NCBI RefSeq assembly: GCF_029784135.1
Contig: NC_073746.1
Location: 265,011,598 to 265,075,597, forward strand
From: Toxorhynchites rutilus septentrionalis
Lineage: Eukaryota; Arthropoda; Insecta; Diptera; Culicidae
Reading direction: 5' to 3'
Length of the DNA: 64,000 bases
The translations under genes were made by a program, and so were the position numbers. Under the pieces are notes generated by a model, which was not told the origin of the DNA, searched no databases, and saw nothing but the letters and a program-made list of their open reading frames with translations. Position 1 is the first letter of the stretch; each line of letters opens with the position of its first letter. Below are positions 20,110-33,219 of the stretch, one piece after another.

Positions 20110-23100
20110 TGTGCACATAACTCAAACTCAACACTTAATTTTATAATTAAAAAAACAGCAGCTCCTACAAAAAGGAGACAGTATTTTGGAATAACTATGC
20201 ACAGAGACTAATATGTTCACATCCACAAAACCCGAATGAATTCTGCGAGGATGCTGCCAACTTCGAGACGAGTTGGCGTAGAATCCCTCCTATTTATCTT
20301 TAGATTCTTATACACTGCTGAAATGTGTTATTTCACTCATTCCAAAACAATCTTTTTTTCTGTAAATTTGGCCAAGAAAGCAACATATTTTCAAATCATC
20401 TAGAAAATTATGAAAATGTTCGAAAAATTGTGCGGGTCAATCTTTTGCAGTAGTTCACTTTTTTGTTACGCTTTTACCATAGGTAATCAATACGCAGCTT
20501 TGCAGCCACGATTTTCATTTTGCGTTATTTTGTTGCAGACTGTATGCTGCTGCTGCATTGTTTGTCCTATTGGGGCTTCATATTATGTTTTTCACTTCCT
20601 CTGAGTGTTCATATAATTTCATCGGGACCGGATGAAGAAAGCTTGTTGAAGTTGTTTATTTTTGTCATCAAAATTACAATAATGTATTATTTTTTTTAGT
20701 GGTGATATTGTTTTGTTATGTACTATATCCCTGTATACTCTTCGAATACGACCCTGCTGAATTGAAGTGCTATAACTTTTGTCCTATCAGTTTCATTTCC
20801 ATGATTCATTAGCGCAAATTTTCCAATGCCTCTTCGCCGACTGATACCGCCGCTGCGTTCGGCTTGTTTTGCGAGTGCAGAAAATAGGCATGTGACCATT
20901 AATAACCGCTTACTGAGCCGCGTTAGCAAAAATCAGCGCTTTTTGACGATGGAACAAAGCAAACGCCACCTCCACAATCCCGAGGAAATATCCTCCTTCT
21001 GATCTCTAACCTGTAAAACCACCTCCGAATGATCTTTTTAGTGAGAGAAGGTAGGGGAATGGTAGGGGTAGGCGATGGCACTGAAAATTAGACAATTTTC
21101 ACCAGTCACTTTCCTGCCTCCGTTTGTTCGTGCTTTGTTTTTGAGTTTCCATCGCTCTGAAATTGAGCAACATTGCCCCTTATTTTTTTATTATTTTCGG
21201 ATGCTCACGACTCACTGGCAATCTTTTGGATTAGTCTCCACTCGATTGGAGTGGGTTCACCCTGTGCACATAGAGCAAAATCGAGGGGGCAACAGCTTAA
21301 AATTATTTCGCCACAAACTGGCTATTATGTCGTTACAATAAATTGATGCTAAAGGGTTCCGGCACATCCACTGCAGCTGAGAGAATACCGAATGGTGCTA
21401 TGGAGGCAAAACCCTAGCGATGGAAAGGATTAAAGTGTTAGCCCAGTCAAGACAGAATCGGGTAGGTCAGGTGTTGATAAACAGCAGGCTAATTTTAATT
21501 GGTGGTGCATATCATATGTATGCAACAACCTAAATGAGAGGTGAGTTTTTTTTTCAAGCTAAAATATCAGTGGTGCTTTCTACAGTTCCCAGATCTATCT
21601 CGAAAAATGTAAGGGATCAGGCAATGGTAAATTTTTGTTTGGAGCTGTCAGAACGTTCCATTCACTGATAGAATAAACGAGGAAAAAACTTCGTCTTCGT
21701 CTTCGACACCGCCTTGCAATTTGCAAATAGGGCCATGGATCCTTCTCGTGGGTCACTTCTTCCAATGATCGCCACACAGATGTGAAAATTTGCTAGATTC
21801 TATTCACTGTTGCCATAGCGTGATTTGAAAGTTTAATGTATTCTATGATGTAAATGTTTTCATCTGGAGCATATGTTTTGTTGTAGTCTTCTAAAATTTG
21901 TTTCATTTTGGACGAAGTCCAATTTATCCGAAATAGGGCGTTGAATTGGAACCTATAATATGCATGTGATGTCTGTGTCTGGAATCCTAGGTCGAAGTCT
22001 AGGGATAGGTTTCTGTGGCCGAGTGGTTGGCTTCACATATATTCGATTCTTGTTCAAAACGGGGTATTTTTCTTCAATGAAGATGCTCTGTAATTTTTGG
22101 ATCCATAATCTGAAAATTTATCATTTGAATTTGAAACTCAAACTTGCACCCGGATTTCAAAAATCGGAACCCAATGTTTAAAATTTGAATTGTAACACAA
22201 ATTAAAAAAAATGTTATGAAAAGAATCACGTGGAACATCAATGGTCGAAACAACATCCCAAATTTTACTTAGTAACCTCAAATTACATTTGAAATTACGT
22301 CCTGATCATCTATCATTGTTAATGCGTTAGTTGTAATATTTTAAACAAGAAATTGTCTCTCGATCACCATTCGACATAATTGAAAACAAATGAATCTTCC
22401 ATTTCACGTTTCGTCTGGGTTTACAATTGAATTATTCCGAAATTATAGTTCTCAATTTCCTTCTCAATTTGATGTACGACTTTCCTGGTTGGTCACAGGA
22501 TTCGCAGTGTGAAAACTTCACGCTATCATTAGCCACCATCATCAGCAAAAAAACGATCGTTCATCGTAAAGTGTACCATCGCTCTGAAATACTCCAGCCA
22601 TTAATGTTTTCGTTCGAAATGTATTCTTACCGCTGCGAATGCTCGTGGCTGTGCTACACTTTTGTTGTACATTTTCTACAAAGAAACATTGTTATACCAC
22701 CCACCATCGGCACCTCAAACGATACTTCATCATGGGATCGCGCGGGATGCATCATTTGCATCAGTATTCTAATTTATTTTGAGAGCGCCATGCAGCGGCG
22801 GTTCTCATTAAGGTGAAAATGCATACGAATCCTGTCTCACCGCCCTCTCCAAGTCTTCAAAGTCTCGCTTCGACGTTTCGTTGCACCGAAGAGAAATGTG
22901 TTCTCGCCATGTTATGCACAAGAAAGACGAAGAACAAACAGTTCTCATGAGGTGTAGAATTTCATACATTTTACGGTTTTATTTGATTGTTGTTGCAGTG
23001 CAGTGCTTTCGTCATGCTTCGTTTTCCGCCTTTTTATGACTCTATGAATGCATCCAATTCCGTGGTGGAGATATAAATACAATAATGCTAGCAAAGCCAG

Positions 23101-23365
23101 CTCTATCGCAGCTTTGTGGCGGTTTAAAATCCATCTTTTTCCAAGCCGCGCGTGTTGAAAATGTTTTGGGGACACGCTTTGACTGTCATCAATTTAGGCG
23201 AAACTAACGGGAATCGGTACTTAGCGCGTACCTTTCAAGAATTGAATTCAAAAAGCATAGGTACTAATTGGGCGGTAAGTCATGTCTGCAGTATTGAAAT
23301 ACCGCGAGGACAAAATCTTTTCAACTTGATCTGTTCGAAACTTTACCGCTATTTTGCGTGGCATA
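20110..23365. other. Intronic stretch, no gene recognised
   Basis: Short overlapping ORFs of up to 129 codons, without recognisable domains. A weak tRNA-like A box (TGGCCGAGTGGTTGGC) lies at about 22017, without a convincing B box. Confidence 0.4.
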
Positions 23366-23368
23366 AAA

Positions 23369-24966
23369 CACAAATACAATACAAATACAATACAAATACA
23401 ATACAAATACAATACAAATACAATACAAATACAATACAAATACAATACAAATACAATACAAATACAATACAAATACAATACAAATACAATACAAATACAA
23501 TACAAATACAATACAAATACAATACAAATACAATACAAATACAATACAAATACAATACAAATACAATACAAATACAATACAAATACAATACAAATACAAT
23601 ACAAATACAATACAAATACAATACAAATACAATACAAATACAATACAAATACAATACAAATACAATACAAATACAATACAAATACAATACAAATACAATA
23701 CAAATACAATACAAATACAATACAAATACAATACAAATACAATACAAATACAATACAAATACAATACAAATACAATACAAATACAATACAAATACAATAC
23801 AAATACAATACAAATACAATACAAATACAATACAAATACAATACAAATACAATACAAATACAATACAAATACAATACAAATACAATACAAATACAATACA
23901 AATACAATACAAATACAATACAAATACAATACAAATACAATACAAATACAATACAAATACAATACAAATACAATACAAATACAATACAAATACAATACAA
24001 ATACAATACAAATACAATACAAATACAATACAAATACAATACAAATACAATACAAATACAATACAAATACAATACAAATACAATACAATACAATACAAAT
24101 ACAATACAAATACAATACAAATACAATACAAATACAATACAAATACAATACAAATACAATACAAATACAATACAAATACAATACAAATACAATACAAATA
24201 CAATACAAATACAATACAAATACAATACAAATACAATACAAATACAATACAAATACAATACAAATACAATACAAATACAATACAAATACAATACAAATAC
24301 AATACAAATACAATACAAATACAATACAAATACAATACAAATACAATACAAATACAATACAAATACAATACAAATACAATACAAATACAATACAAATACA
24401 ATACAAATACAATACAAATACAATACAAATACAATACAAATACAATACAAATACAATACAAATACAATACAAATACAATACAAATACAATACAAATACAA
24501 TACAAATACAATACAAATACAATACAAATACAATACAAATACAATACAAATACAATACAAATACAATACAAATACAATACAAATACAATACAAATACAAT
24601 ACAAATACAATACAAATACAATACAAATACAATACAAATACAATACAAATACAATACAAATACAATACAAATACAATACAAATACAATACAAATACAATA
24701 CAAATACAATACAAATACAATACAAATACAATACAAATACAATACAAATACAATACAAATACAATACAAATACAATACAAATACAATACAAATACAATAC
24801 AAATACAATACAAATACAATACAAATACAATACAAATACAATACAAATACAATACAAATACAATACAAATACAATACAAATACAATACAAATACAATACA
24901 AATACAATACAAATACAATACAAATACAATACAAATACAATACAACAACAATACAAATACAATACA
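23369..24966. repeat. Minisatellite, 11-bp unit, about 145 copies
   Basis: Tandem AAATACAATAC, which is a hexamer AAATAC alternating with a pentamer AATAC. It runs almost unbroken for about 1.6 kb. One register break near 24082-24096 has three pentamers in a row, and the last 30 bp are degenerate (AACAACAATAC). The unit is 11 bp and has no stop codon in most frames, so the array reads open for over 540 codons in two plus-strand and three minus-strand frames, with repeated QYKYNTNTIQI-type or YLYCICIVFVL-type peptides. These are compositional artefacts, not genes. Confidence 0.97.
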
Positions 24967-24969
24967 TAT

Positions 24970-27900
24970 AAAATAGCAAGTTTAAGACAAGCACGGTCCA
25001 AATCTGAAAAAAATCAGTAGGGTCGTGTCCATGACACGATCACATAGTTGATGTAGAATTACGTTAGGCTCTTTGTTGCATATTAATTCTGAATGTGTTT
25101 GAAAAATTCCATTATGAAATTATTTGATAATAATTTGGTGGTCATAATAAGGACCGTTTAGTTTGATTGTAGGGTATTGTTTGTTTTCTCAATCAGTGGT
25201 ACAATCGAGTGATAATGACAGAAGGATGAGCTTCTGCGTGGTTAAAATAACGAAAAGTATATAGAGTGAATGAACTCTCCATTGCCATTTTCGCTTCAAA
25301 TTAATAGAATACGAAGCTAAACGCGTCAGCGCGAATTTCAGTTGGACTAATAACACAACCTAATAAACAGCTCAAATAGGACGGCCTCTTCTCGAATGAT
25401 GGACGAACAAACATTTGTGGCAATCCATTTTTTATTTGAATATGTAGAAAAAAGATGTTTCCACCAGAACTGTTACCGTATAGAGTTACACTCATATTAA
25501 ACGTTTTGCAATGACTGATCGGTTATTGTAATAGAATTTTACGAAGCAGCTAATATGTCAAATAATATTATGCGCATCCGTTTCTGCCCCGATGCACGCT
25601 TACGGGATCGACGCTTGGCAAACTATTATGACATATTCTAATCCATTCTGCGCCGCGCCTGAGAAGCCACCTAACTTGCATGATTTTTTAGAAACAGCTA
25701 AAGATAGTTGATTCATCATTCATTACTGAAATCGGCAATTGTCGCAGCGATCTTTCTCACTGCTGAATCAAGTTGAAACATGTTATCAACCTTTGACAAA
25801 GCAAAAGCAAAAACACAATTCGTACGTGTGATTCGATAGAACCGTTGGGGCGGATCTTTTTAATTTTTTCACCTCGGATTTGAGAACCATAATATAAAAT
25901 GAGATCAAAATTGCATCTTCCATTCCGAAGAGATTTCGCTGTCATACTTCGCGTCGGGCAAAACCTCTATGTTTGGGGCTGCTTGCAAAGGTGAAGCTTA
26001 CGTTGCAACATATTTCCTCTTATGCACTGTATTTCGTACGAGAGACTGATTTGCACTGCAGTCTTCGTATTGTAGTAGTATATCAAAACAACAACAGCAC
26101 ACGAAACCGATTCGATATTGTTCGCACCCGAAAATATCGTAACAACCCACATTGTCGTCATTTTTTTCCAAGTAATGTTGTTCACTTCACTTCAAATTAA
26201 CTCTCAGCATCAACAACATGCACTACTCGCTATCTAGAGTAACTAAAATAACACTGAAATCGTGGAAAACGGCCTTCATTCTTGCTGCACGGGCACAAAT
26301 CATTCTTCTACTTTTCTTTGATCTTGATTTTTTTACTTCAATCGTCGACAATAGGCATAATTGATCGCCGCTATGTTACTTGTTCTTTTTAGACGACAAA
26401 AGCAGAAAATCAAGCAAACGCATATTTCAATCCGTATTCTTATTTCTGTAGAATGCGATTGAATGAATAACTGGGAGAGCACAGATTGCTTGTGCCAATC
26501 GACCAATTGAACCGCGGGATTTTTGTTGAAATAATTCTCAACCTTTTTCCATTGTTGGATTATTAATTTCTTAAGATATATAATTTTCTTCAGATTGTTA
26601 TGAAGTGCCCAAATCTACTAACCTACCTCAGTTCCCATTTCGTTACCATGTTGAACGAACGTGCAAAACTCTTCGCCTCAGAATCCATTCTTGGAATATA
26701 CACGAAGCAAGCAATGTGCAGAGCATGCAGTGACGCCCAGAAGCAAACCACAAGGGAAACATTATTAGGCGTGTATGAAAGTAAGTTTGTCTCCAATTCA
26801 ATTTTAGTCCTGCCTCAGCCAGCGAGCAGCCAACCTCCACACACCGAGGTTTATCCCGACGTGAAGTCTAAGTACGAAAGATTCGATAATGTGTTGTAAA
26901 TGAAAGTAAAATAACACCGCAGTGCATTTTTGATGTTTTACAAACTTTGTTTTCTGAAATCCAATGAAAAGATGGAAAGTATTGCTTCTGTTTTCCATAC
27001 CGTTAGGTGGAGGGTTTGAATCACACGTAAGCATTGCTGATTTTTATGTCAGAGGTAGATAATGGTGATGGTGGAGCAAATATAGAATCGCCTGTGGCTG
27101 CGGTGGTGTCTAGGAGAAAAGTTTCATGCACTACGCTACGTGCATTGGCAATAAAAACACAAATCTCGTGTATTGCTCTCGCGAGAACAAGAAAGAATCG
27201 TGAATCAACCATCTTCAGCTTCAGGGCCACCAAACCTCTCTACTCTAACTAAACAGGCATTTCAATGCTTTCGACGTATTCTAAAATAATATCTTAAGTA
27301 AAAAAGGGAAATTTATTTCATGTTTTTACCGGCCGAGAGTTTGTGAATGGGAATTTAAAAGTGTTCGAAATTATTGGTGATAATGATGCCTTAAATTATA
27401 GAAGCTTTAAACTTTCTCAGTTCATTCGCCTTTAGCCTCGAAAAAGTTCAATTTGGAAAACTAAACTAAAGCGTCGGCCTTGAGAAAGGCCATTCGGAAA
27501 GCTTCGCTGTCTCTGCCGCCTGGTCGTTAGTTGGATGACTGATAAATCGCGAATGACCGATCGATTTTTTTAATTTTCTTGAATTCGAGCATTGTTTCCG
27601 GGTTCAAAGTGGAGTCAAAGTGCAACGCATTTCAAGCCGGATGTCACTCAACCGATTCGGTTCGGATTTTCGGTTACCGAAGGATGTTGCATAATTTGTG
27701 GATCATGGAAAATTGTGTTTTTGGGAGCGTTGGAGATGTAATTTTGCTAAAAGATACTGTGAACTACTTGGATATTCAATACATTCAGTGTTTCAGTGTT
27801 GTTCTAGACAGCTAGCATTCAACAGTATATGTTTATGCTGAGCATTAAAATTTTATTGCATTCATTCATCGGTCTAAGCTAGAGAGTTCATTCCTAAATT

Positions 27901-28244
27901 TCTATATTGTTCATTCTCGGCGGCAATAATTTCGTAGTCCTACGTTTACGCGGTCATATTTTGTACATCACTCTTCTAGTTTTTTCATTTCTTTCAAATT
28001 AATTATGCTCTAACATCACATCACCAGAAAGCTTTTTCTACAGATGCTCAATAAGATTAGGATATTAGGAATATTCATTTTTCAAGACTGGAAATTTCGG
28101 AAAACCTTGGGTACGTGCTTCGGTTTTTAATTTCGATCGCGATCGAAAAGCGATCCTCCTTCCATCTTAATGGTTTCTTGTTGCGAGGTTTCTAAATCTT
28201 AGCGTTTCTTGATGTTACAATCCGAATTCACGGATTCGGTTCAA
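24970..28244. other. Intronic stretch, no gene recognised
   Basis: Small ORFs only. The 99-codon ORF at 26600-26899 sits between an acceptor-like and a donor-like site but has no recognisable domain. Confidence 0.4.
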
Positions 28245-28245
28245 G

Positions 28246-28442
28246 TGATTCGTGATGAGTAAGTTGTTATGGTAAACAAACAGTTCAACCAACTTGTTTA
28301 TTCTTATAAAAACCGGTGTGTACATAAGATACGTAATCTCCGGAATTCAGATTTATTATTGTTTGAAAACGTGTGAACAGATGCGACATTGAAGAATTCA
28401 TAGAGATCCTAGCTAGTCGTCGATCCTATAACTTTCATAACA
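28246..28442 (+). repeat. LTR-like direct repeat, copy 1
   Basis: About 195 bp shared with 30433-30626 at high identity (GATTCGTGATGAGTAAG, TGTTATGGTA, ACAGTTCAACCAACTTG, TTCTTATAAAAACCG, GAATTCAGATT, GATCCTAGCTA). Within it TGTTATG (28265) and CATAACA (to 28442) form perfect 7-bp inverted termini around a TATA-like TTATAAAAACC. This is the layout of a short LTR of about 178 bp. Shared sequence upstream of TGTTATG makes the true boundary uncertain. Confidence 0.5.
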
Positions 28443-28454
28443 GAAAGTTATAGG
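28425..28454. repeat. 12-bp perfect hairpin at the end of LTR-like copy 1
   Basis: CCTATAACTTTC, loop ATAACA, GAAAGTTATAGG. It is absent from the copy at 30.4 kb. Confidence 0.7.
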
Positions 28455-30432
28455 AAGGTTAACTTCTCTTTGAACATCCGACCGTATTCATCTTGATTTT
28501 CTACGTACATTCTGCTCGTAGTGTCGAATAAATGTTCTGTTCTGTTCTGGATTGCAGTACAAATACGATGAATTGATGATCTGAGGATAATGTTCAATAT
28601 TCAAATCTATTTCCATTTATTTAAAAAAAATTGACCTGGTTTTGATGAGCACACATGAAGTTTTTTGGTGCGATATCAGATCATCACAATCGTTTTTCGT
28701 GATCGAACGATTCAAGCTTTCCAAACATTTAGATATAATTTTTTCATTCGAATATTTAGGACAATAGTCTGACTTATTCATTCGCATCAATTCATGAAAA
28801 ATCATCTATGGTTTTTCTTCATTCTTGATTTAAAAAATGTTTGTGTTCCACATCAGTCATTTTCTATCTTTTATGCTCCGATCGTATTCAAGTCAGATTT
28901 TTTTTTTCGATAAAACCAATACAGCGTTCTTGGATACGAGTATAGCGTTTTTTTCGGCGAAATGAGTTTACTGAGTATGTTTTAGCCAGAGCGTGCCCTC
29001 CACAGATTTTTCGAATAAACAGAGTGGAAAAACATTGAACCGCGGTTGATCCATCAGTTCTAGACAAACGATGCTTTCCTTTTAGTATATCACTCCGAAC
29101 CAGAATAATACAATTACCTTATACTACATGTGCAATTTACCGACCGACGGACGACGATAACATCAAGAGAAGGAGCAACAGACAGGCATTTTTAGATCTA
29201 GATTAGCTCTCATAGTTCTGATAGCAACTATATTTGTGTATGAATGGAATTAATTCTGAGTGGTAACAAAAATAATTATCAACGCAGAGAAAACAATTTT
29301 AATTTTAAGTTCTTTTTTCTTGTTTTATTTACAAGCTGCCTTTGAAAGTAAGTACATCTGGCGCTTTTTTTCCTTTTCTCCGTCACGGTTGATACTATTA
29401 CTGATCCTAGTCTAGAACACTAGCCTGCCGTTTTCCCTTGTTTGATTTTCCTTCTTATTGCTCCCAACCAGACATCGTATTGAATCTTTTCTGATCCCCA
29501 AGTATTAAAATTGGCATTCACTTTTCATATCATTTGCATTTTATCGTAAAAATTTCGCGCATTATCATTGTAAAATATGCAAAAAACGGTACATTAGTGT
29601 ACTTGTTTGTGTGGTACATTTGTTTGTTTTGCATGTTATTGAGTGTGTAAGCTAAGTCATTTTGTTTGTTTTTTAATGTGCAAATGATTATTACATCATG
29701 CCACAATTTCATGTCATGGTTCAGTGTTGTGAAAAGTGCAACCATTCCATTTGCTGTTGTCGAATCGTTGCCTCATTCACGTCTCTATCGTAATGTTATT
29801 TTGTGACCCGAATTCTGCGCGACAAAAACGGAAAGTTACCTACTCACTCAAATTAATTGATTTAATAATGTTTGAATGTCAATCGATTGCAACTCCGCAA
29901 TTACAACGGTAATCTTCGAACAAATAAAAAAAACAGTCCGGAGCCTAACCGAAAAAACGCGCTGATTCGCTGAATTTATCTTTTGTTTACTTTCCACTCT
30001 CTCCTACCCTCAAATTCACCGGAACAACTACTCACTGATTCCTAAAGTTCAACCAAAACCAAAGAATGAACGTTTGTTTCTCGCATTAAAATTTCATTCA
30101 ACAGGTCTCAAAATTCTTCTCATAGTAAAAGCACATCAGCAATAAACGGTGCTTTCCCGTAAAGTAAACAAACTTCTAATGTAATCAAAACACACAAATT
30201 GATTCATATTTAGACGGGACGGAGGGCAAACGATGAAAACAAAGCGAATAATTCCCTCCTAGTGGGTAATTTTTAAACGGCTCTCCGCAATCAGAAAATG
30301 GCATCCAGACACGCATACACGTGCACAATTAGATTTGGATGAATGGAAACAACCGAGAGATGCACATGCTTTGTAGTAATGTTTTTAAACAAATGAGATG
30401 CGAAGTGCAAACATCATCACGCTCGCCCCAAT
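28455..30432. other. Non-coding stretch between the LTR-like repeats
   Basis: About 2 kb without recognisable gag or pol sequence. If the two repeats are LTRs of one element, this would be a non-autonomous internal region. Confidence 0.35.
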
Positions 30433-30626
30433 TGATTCGTGATGAGTAAGTTGTTATGGTATACAAACAGTTCAACCAACTTGTTTATTCTTATAAAAAC
30501 CGATGTGTACATGAAATACATAATCTCCGGAATTCAGATTAATTATTGTTTGAAAACGTGTGAACAGCTGCGACACTGAAAACTTCATATAGATCCTAGC
30601 TACTCGTCGATCTTGTTTTCATAACA
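30433..30626 (+). repeat. LTR-like direct repeat, copy 2
   Basis: Second copy of the 28246-28442 repeat, same strand, with TGTTATG at 30452 and CATAACA ending at 30626. The flanks do not show matching 4-6 bp duplications. Confidence 0.5.
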
Positions 30627-32382
30627 GTGTTAAAACATAGGTGAAAGTGAAAGTCAAAGAATTCGGTTAATAATTCACAGCCTCGACGTTTTTTTTTTGT
30701 TTATTTCCTTTTCGAATATCCCAACTTAACGCAGAGGAATGATTGACAGCCGCCAGACCTGGCTATTTCTGGCCGCCACTTTAGGGGCAAACAGATGCTT
30801 TGAGAAGACGAGGATCCGCGCTTCGAGTAAATTATAAGCGAGGATTATGCTCGAGTAAATTGAGCACTCACACCTCCGAGTCCGAGACGTGCGAAGCTAG
30901 GACAATTTATGGTCCGCCTGGTGGATAGACAAACAGCAATAAGTCAATCTTCTTGCGATTGCAAATCCTCCCATCTATGTTTCTCGCCTTCCGCCGAAAC
31001 ATTCGCCGCAATCTAGTGGTATCACTAGAATGTAATATTTAGAGAAGCCCTGCTCGCTTTGTAACACTTCTTGTACATAAAACCGTGGACAATTACAGTA
31101 TCAATTAAATATTATTGAGTATCATCAAAAAAACATGCGTGTAGGCATGTTTTTAAGTTCTTTCTTCGTTTTATTTATCAATTGGGGAACTTCACTTCGG
31201 AGTTCACTTGAAGGTAAACCCATGAAAAATCGGCTATTTTTTGCATTTTTTCAATGCAAACGTTATTATCGATCTTCTGTAGAAACGCTATTATTATTAT
31301 AATAGCGTTTCTACATATGGTATATTGTTAAGAAAGAAAAAATGGAGATTCATAACTTGCCAAAGGCAGTAATAGAAAAATTCTAGAATATTCCTAGAGG
31401 GCACCTTCTTCTCACATGGAAAGACAAAAGATTGGGATACATTATATCAACTTCATGATTCGTATATTATACATACCAACGAAAGCGGAAGGGGAAAAAC
31501 TACGGATAACATAGTAGAACCTACGTGTGTAATGCAACATTTTTAACTCATGAAAGCAATTGATCGTGCAAAGTAATATTTGACGGCAGTAATAGTATCT
31601 TTCAAAAATGTATAAAATGTAAAAAAGTATGTATGTCTGAAACAGCGTTCTTTTCAATGAATTATATTTTGTTTAGTACATTCAAACAGGTGACGCGTGA
31701 CCAAGTGAGTTACCTGTTCATTCAACAATGGTATGTGTGTTTTCCATGGTTTCCATCGGCTTCGTTCAGAGCTTTGAACCTCAAATATCATTTTTACGCA
31801 AAGCAGCGCATTGGTAGTAGTGATCGCTTCATACATAGTGTTACGACGAGACCCCTCAAATCAGCAACGTCTCGCGCATCGACGTAACGTTAGCTGTCAA
31901 CGAAGTGACGTAGCTATGGAGAAACGTCATGTAACGCTGGAACTACCAGGATAAGAAAAAAAGGTGGCATACAAATGGATCATTGTGTAGATCAATAGGC
32001 ATTGTTGAGCCGTGGCTTGTGATCAAATTTATTATAAAATCTTAAATCTAACTAAATCTATATTCTGCTGTGCAGGACTAGATTTTATACTTACAACCTA
32101 GCTATCGTGAGTACGGATTGATAAAAAAGGAGAATATTGAGATAAAAGTATAAAAATATTGAATTGAGTGGTGCTCAATTGCGTTTGACCTGTCTCACTG
32201 TGTCGCGTATGGGTTGTGTGTGTAGTCTATTGAAATAATTTAAAAAACATGTTTTTTTAAATTTTTTTTCTGAGATTGTTTACCTGTCCTATGAACAGTT
32301 TGAACAGGCGGACGAGACGCCACTGCATTTAAAGTTTATTCTAACAAGTCACAAAATAAATTGAGATACGAAAATAAAAATT
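30627..32382. other. No gene recognised
   Basis: Includes a GC-richer block at 30740-31030 of unknown nature. Apart from the palindrome at 31279, nothing is supported. Confidence 0.35.
31279..31314. repeat. Perfect 16-bp-arm palindrome
   Basis: GTAGAAACGCTATTAT, a 4-nt TATT spacer, then the exact inverse ATAATAGCGTTTCTAC. It would extrude as a tight hairpin. Confidence 0.85.
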
Positions 32383-32655
32383 GTGGGTCTTCATAGCCAC
32401 ATTGGTTGCGCGTTCGCTTACTAAGTGAATTCAAAACTTGATCATCTTTGTGTTGTTTTAGAATAACTACGTCCACGCAACAATCATCATGCAAGCTCTG
32501 ATTGTAACAAGAAAAACATCGATCTGTTATGCTATTAACGTTCCTATACTCACGTATAGGTCTGACAGACCGAGCATCAATGAGGTGGCTGAATTAAATG
32601 TCTAATTCGGCTCTGTTACAGCTAAAATGAGCCTAAATAAATAAACAAATGGAAA
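32383..32655 (+). mobile_element. tRNA-derived SINE
   Basis: The head CATAGCCACATTGGTTGCGC then GTTCGCTTACTAAGTGAA resembles the D-arm and anticodon region of a tRNA. About 200 bp of unique body follows and then a tail GAGCCTAAATAAATAAACAA. A tRNA-like head, an unrelated body and an A-rich simple tail are the signature of a SINE. The B box is degraded, so the copy is old. Confidence 0.5.
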
Positions 32656-33036
32656 AAAAAATAAAAATCTTCTTCGAACAGCTAGAAAATAGGTTCTGTT
32701 CCCAATGAATGCAGCACACTAATTGGCAGCTCTCTTATCGGGCCTGATCACGAACGTCACTTCACGGTGATAACGAAAGGAAATTGTATACAACGATATT
32801 ACGGCTGCCACCGTGTGTGTAGAATCCGGAAGAGTTCATCCGTCGTGACAACTTTGATGAACTCGGTATTATTATGAATACCACGATACTGTCACGTCAC
32901 GGCGAAAAACCAGTATATTTGTCACTTGTGTTTTAGATGGTGAAAGCTAGTCACGCGGAATGGAGTAAATTGATTTTCGGATTTATTTAGCTTTTTTGCT
33001 AACATTTTGAATCTTGTCTTGCTTTTTATGAAAGAG

Positions 33037-33216
33037 ATAAACAAACAGCAATTTACCTGCTTGATGGCATTTTTAGAACGAAATCCTGACGTATCTAGAG
33101 GACGTGAATTTGTTTATTTGGATTCGATAAAAGCGCTATGGGATGTAGTTGAGGACCAAAAATGTAGCTCTCGTAGACTGATTAAAACAGGGAGAATAAT
33201 TGTCCTAGATGAATAG
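33037..33216 (+). pseudogene. Possible Myb/SANT-like (zeste-type) domain fragment
   Basis: KQQFTCLMAFLERNPDVSRG then SIKALWDVVEDQK resembles the start of Myb/SANT-like DNA-binding domains found in insect zeste-type and transposon-associated proteins (a helix with a hydrophobic FLERNPD and RG turn, then a conserved W). Only about 60 codons are present and no partner domain follows. It is probably a transposon fragment. Low confidence, by pattern only. Confidence 0.25.
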
Positions 33217-33219
33217 AAA

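Noticed and set aside
20723..20929. Minus-strand ORF with an RTKVIALQF segment vaguely like a histone fold
   Set aside because: Only a few residues match and no second conserved block is present.
22000..22070. Possible tRNA gene (TGGCCGAGTGGTTGGC A box)
   Set aside because: No convincing B box and no cloverleaf; at best a SINE relic.
23152..25020. Very long ORFs (over 540 codons) on both strands
   Set aside because: They are produced by the stop-free 11-bp minisatellite. Peptides are pure 11-residue repeats and are open in several frames on both strands.
26595..26780. Possible internal exon (TTCTTCAG acceptor, GAAAGTAAGT donor, open 99-codon frame)
   Set aside because: No recognisable domain, no link to Pak, and such site pairs arise by chance in AT-rich introns.
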